DNA from: Ceratorhiza oryzae-sativae
Taxonomy: Eukaryota; Basidiomycota; Agaricomycetes; Cantharellales; Ceratobasidiaceae
Length of the DNA: 64,000 nucleotides
Direction: 5' to 3'
Assembly (NCBI GenBank): GCA_030998015.1
Contig: JARWMV010000251.1
Location: forward strand, 248,001-312,000
Shown here: piece after piece, positions 61,694 to 64,000 of the stretch
How positions within the stretch are numbered: position 1 is the first letter of the stretch
Layout of the letters: each line of letters begins with the position of its first letter
The notes under the pieces: generated by a model
Seen by the model: only the letters and a program-made list of their open reading frames with translations
What the model was told of the DNA's origin: nothing
Database searches by the model: none
Program-made: the position numbers and the translations under genes

Positions 61694-63240
61694 GGCGGGA
61701 GCGGACCAGCAGCGGGCAGCGAGCAGGGGGGCCTATATGTCGTGAGATGGCTAGGGTTCGAGCCGCAACGGGGGATGCCTATCAGGAGCCACCCGCTCGT
61801 CTGGGCCGTCCGGACGCTGGTGCTCCGGCTCTCTCCCCATTTCCGGGCCAGTCGCCTCCTGGCTTCCACACCTTCATTTCGCCTGCCCAATCTGGCCTAG
61901 GCGCTCACCATCCCCCTCCGTCACCCACCACCCACTGCTCGCCCACCCTTTGTCACCGTCGCTGCGTCCGCGGTGTTTATCCTGTTCCCCCCCACCAAAC
62001 ACATCCGTCCCCTGTTCGCTCCCCGGCACAGCCACGCCCCGGCAACCCCTTGATCGCCGAGCAACACTCGACTCGCTTTTCACGTAACCCAACTTGTCGT
62101 TCGACTCTTCTTCTTGCGTTCGCCCGCACTAGACGTGCCCCGAGTTGGGCTAGCAACCGTGCCGTACCTGACTGCCAGCCCTTGTGCCCCAATGCGGCCA
62201 TCTATGCAGAGTTCCCGCGTGTTTCCGAATGTGACGATCCACGACATTGTACCGACTTGCCGTCGGATCTATACCAACATTCACCGCAGTCCACTGCCTA
62301 GGAACCAAGGGGGGGTCGCAAGCCCGATTGCCTTTGCGAGCGTACACCAACCGATTGCCTATACAACGTCACCACAGCCATATCTCCCGCTCCCCCCCCC
62401 CCCAAACGTAAGACGACCAATTTCAACATCCCCATCACGTAGATCAAACGCGTATTACAATTTAGAAACAATAAAATCGTCACAAGTCCAATTCGTTCGT
62501 CCGCATTCCTCGCCGCACTAGCCAATCGCAGCTTGGCGGGTGTCCACCCCGCCTCCGCATGCATTACGTTGGCAAGTGGTACTTCCAGAGATACGACCGT
62601 GCAATACAGATCCCCTGCTGTGGTATCATACCAACACACATGTTTGGCCTCTTCCTGTTCATCTGGATTCTGCCAAGATCTATCCACTCCTTTGCTCCTG
62701 CGACCACACCTCGTGTTGAAAAAAAAAAGACGTTGACGACCGAAGCGCCAGGTACGGCGCATTAAGTGCGGACATATGTCTCTTAACACACTCACCCTGG
62801 GCTCTTCCAACTGATTGATCGGGATGAAGAAGACCCGGGTTCTGATCTATCAGCAGTTTCACAGGCAGTCTGTATCTATTAATTGGCACCCCCCATACCG
62901 AGGCTATTCCTCTCGCAGGCGCGAGCATCATGCACTCTCAGAGTCCGACACCATGTGCATGATCCGCCCTTGATGCGCATAAAATACCTCCGCTGGCCCA
63001 AATAAATAACACATCCAAATCAAGTGCTTATTTGATAAATAAGTCCGGTCCTATACACGTCCGAATCATACACACGTTGGCAGACATGACTACATCTTGT
63101 CCCAGTTTCTCAAACCATGCAAAAATCCAAAAACTCAAACCTAATCGTTACCGTATCAAGTCCATCATATGACTTCTCGCCTAGACCTCTCTCCTTGCCA
63201 CATGGTCGCAGCACTGCTTCCCTTCGAGTTTCTCCTATCG
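61694..63240. other. Intergenic region with a C12 run
   Basis: 1.5 kb upstream of the regulator and downstream of the oxidase. A run of 12 C at 62392-62403 and an A10 run near 62719. GC-rich open frames on the plus strand near 61747-62301 lack protein features. Confidence 0.45.
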
Positions 63241-64000
63241 TCATTTTGCTTTCCCCAAAGGAGATCCGACGTAAATCGCACTGCCATCTCCGCCACCACC
63301 ACCACGTCCTCTGGGGGCAAGAGGTGACATCGCTCCAGCCGGTAGCGTCCGTGCAGGCATGGGTCGATCCAAGCTCACGTCTGACTCCCCAAACACGCTA
63401 TTCGCCCGTGCTGCTCGTGGAGGCGTCCAAATCTCCGAACCTTTGTCGCTCTCGTTGACTTGGGTCGCGCGCCAGAGCGGTGCGATCGAGGCATGTGAGC
63501 TCTGGGACATCGTCGCATTTAGCCACGGTGCGTTGGCCAGAGGGCGAATCCTTTCGGCTCCGCTTGCGGATTTCCGCAAACGGCTCATCCGTCGCTCTGT
63601 CTGTTCGTGCCTCCTCCGGCGTCGTATCAACAAGACTATCGCGATCAACGCTAATACCACCACACCGCCTGCCCCAACCGCGATCCCAATCGTCCATATT
63701 GTGCTTTGTGCAACCGCGGACTCGCTACCGCTGGCAGCGGCACCAGCAGAGCTAGGAGCCGGGTTTATGCGCGTGTACGAAGCCGGCAGGCTGGACGCGG
63801 CTTGCGTCGGCTGAACGCCGATCGAACCCGTTCCGACACTCACCATCTTGCCCATACTCGGCACACCCCTTACGACTACAAACATCAACACCGGTCCAGG
63901 CGTAAGCAAGTTCGGGTTGGGCGGCACCTGGGCCACGTACATCGTGATGGCACCCTCGGGTGTGACTTGGAACGAGCTGTTGAGCTGCAACATCCGTTGG
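63241..64000 (-). CDS. Membrane-anchored copper radical oxidase, C-terminal part (AA5/glyoxal oxidase type), cut by window edge
   Basis: Copper radical oxidases make H2O2 from aldehydes or alcohols outside the cell. Only the C-terminus is in view. RMLQLNSSFQVTPEGAITMY then VAQVPPNPNLLTPGPVLMF and VVVRGVPSMGKMVSVG match the last beta-sandwich domain of glyoxal oxidases. A Ser/Ala-rich linker leads to one membrane helix (IWTIGIAVGAGGVVVLALIA), a basic RRRRRHEQTERR and a disordered cytoplasmic tail ending PLGKAK with TGA at 63241. The start and the Cys-Tyr copper site lie beyond the right edge. Confidence 0.82.
   Translation of the reverse strand, partial: QRMLQLNSSFQVTPEGAITMYVAQVPPNPNLLTPGPVLMFVVVRGVPSMGKMVSVGTGSIGVQPTQAASSLPASYTRINPAPSSAGAAASGSESAVAQSTIWTIGIAVGAGGVVVLALIAIVLLIRRRRRHEQTERRMSRLRKSASGAERIRPLANAPWLNATMSQSSHASIAPLWRATQVNESDKGSEIWTPPRAARANSVFGESDVSLDRPMPARTLPAGAMSPLAPRGRGGGGGDGSAIYVGSPLGKAK

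Noticed and set aside
61120..61745. Plus-strand frames of 154-187 codons in GC-rich DNA
   Set aside because: Shadows of the Zn2Cys6 gene's N-terminal exons; composition is Gly/Arg/Trp-rich without motifs.
62392..62403. C12 run as a regulatory or switch element
   Set aside because: A simple homopolymer in a gene-free region; no repeat context or coding frame depends on it.

Overview
This window is nuclear DNA of a filamentous basidiomycete, most likely an Agaricomycete of the Rhizoctonia/Ceratobasidium type. That placement is an inference from gene content and gene style: genes split by many 48-80 bp GT-AG introns, a C2-domain phosphatidylserine decarboxylase, a GH79 enzyme, a membrane-anchored copper radical oxidase, and small tandem families of UstS-like GSTs. 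No prokaryotic, viral or organellar segment was seen.

Layout. 0.3-8 kb: nuclear regulators, namely a CCCH/RS-domain protein (-), the cohesin-release factor WAPL (-), and cyclin L (+) sharing a short promoter with WAPL. 8-14.5 kb: two small (-) genes, an unknown (+) gene cut by one in-frame TAG, mitochondrial ribosomal protein mL49 (-), and a single-pass membrane protein (+). 14.7-18.8 kb: vitamin B6 synthase PDX1 and a GH79 glycoside hydrolase, both (+). 19.6-23.5 kb: two tandem secreted SurE-type phosphatase genes (-), each with a 6-nt microexon. 25-30.7 kb: a patatin-like lipase and a protein with two SUMO-interacting-like motifs and a PINIT-like tail, both (+). 31-34 kb: mitochondrial fusion dynamin MGM1/OPA1 (-). 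34.5-40.1 kb: three tandem GST genes (+), with a transposase-like relic between the first and second. 40.9-46.7 kb: a methyltransferase and PSD2 (+). 47.2-50.2 kb: two tandem multi-pass membrane proteins of unknown function (-). 52.8-61.7 kb: a PHO84-type phosphate transporter, a helical PPR-like protein and a Zn2Cys6 regulator, all (-). 63.2 kb to the right edge: the C-terminus of a membrane-anchored copper radical oxidase (-).

The strongest window-wide signal is technical. At least a dozen otherwise well-conserved genes have frame breaks that one extra base in a short mononucleotide run (mostly GG or CCC) would repair. This looks like homopolymer-contraction error in the assembly rather than gene decay, so several apparent pseudogenes (PDX1, MGM1, the regulator, cyclin L, WAPL, GST copy 1) are probably intact. 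Two interruptions do not fit: an in-frame TAG at 9057 and one at 38374. They may be real nonsense alleles.

Biologically the most interesting items are the conserved 6-nt microexon in the SurE pair, the E-box-like sites at matching spacing upstream of both SurE genes with a related site upstream of PHO84, the SIM plus PINIT-like protein without a RING, and the three local tandem families. I did not find a convincing wholly new multi-gene system. Exon boundaries were worked out by eye from splice sites and frame continuity; no homology search was run.
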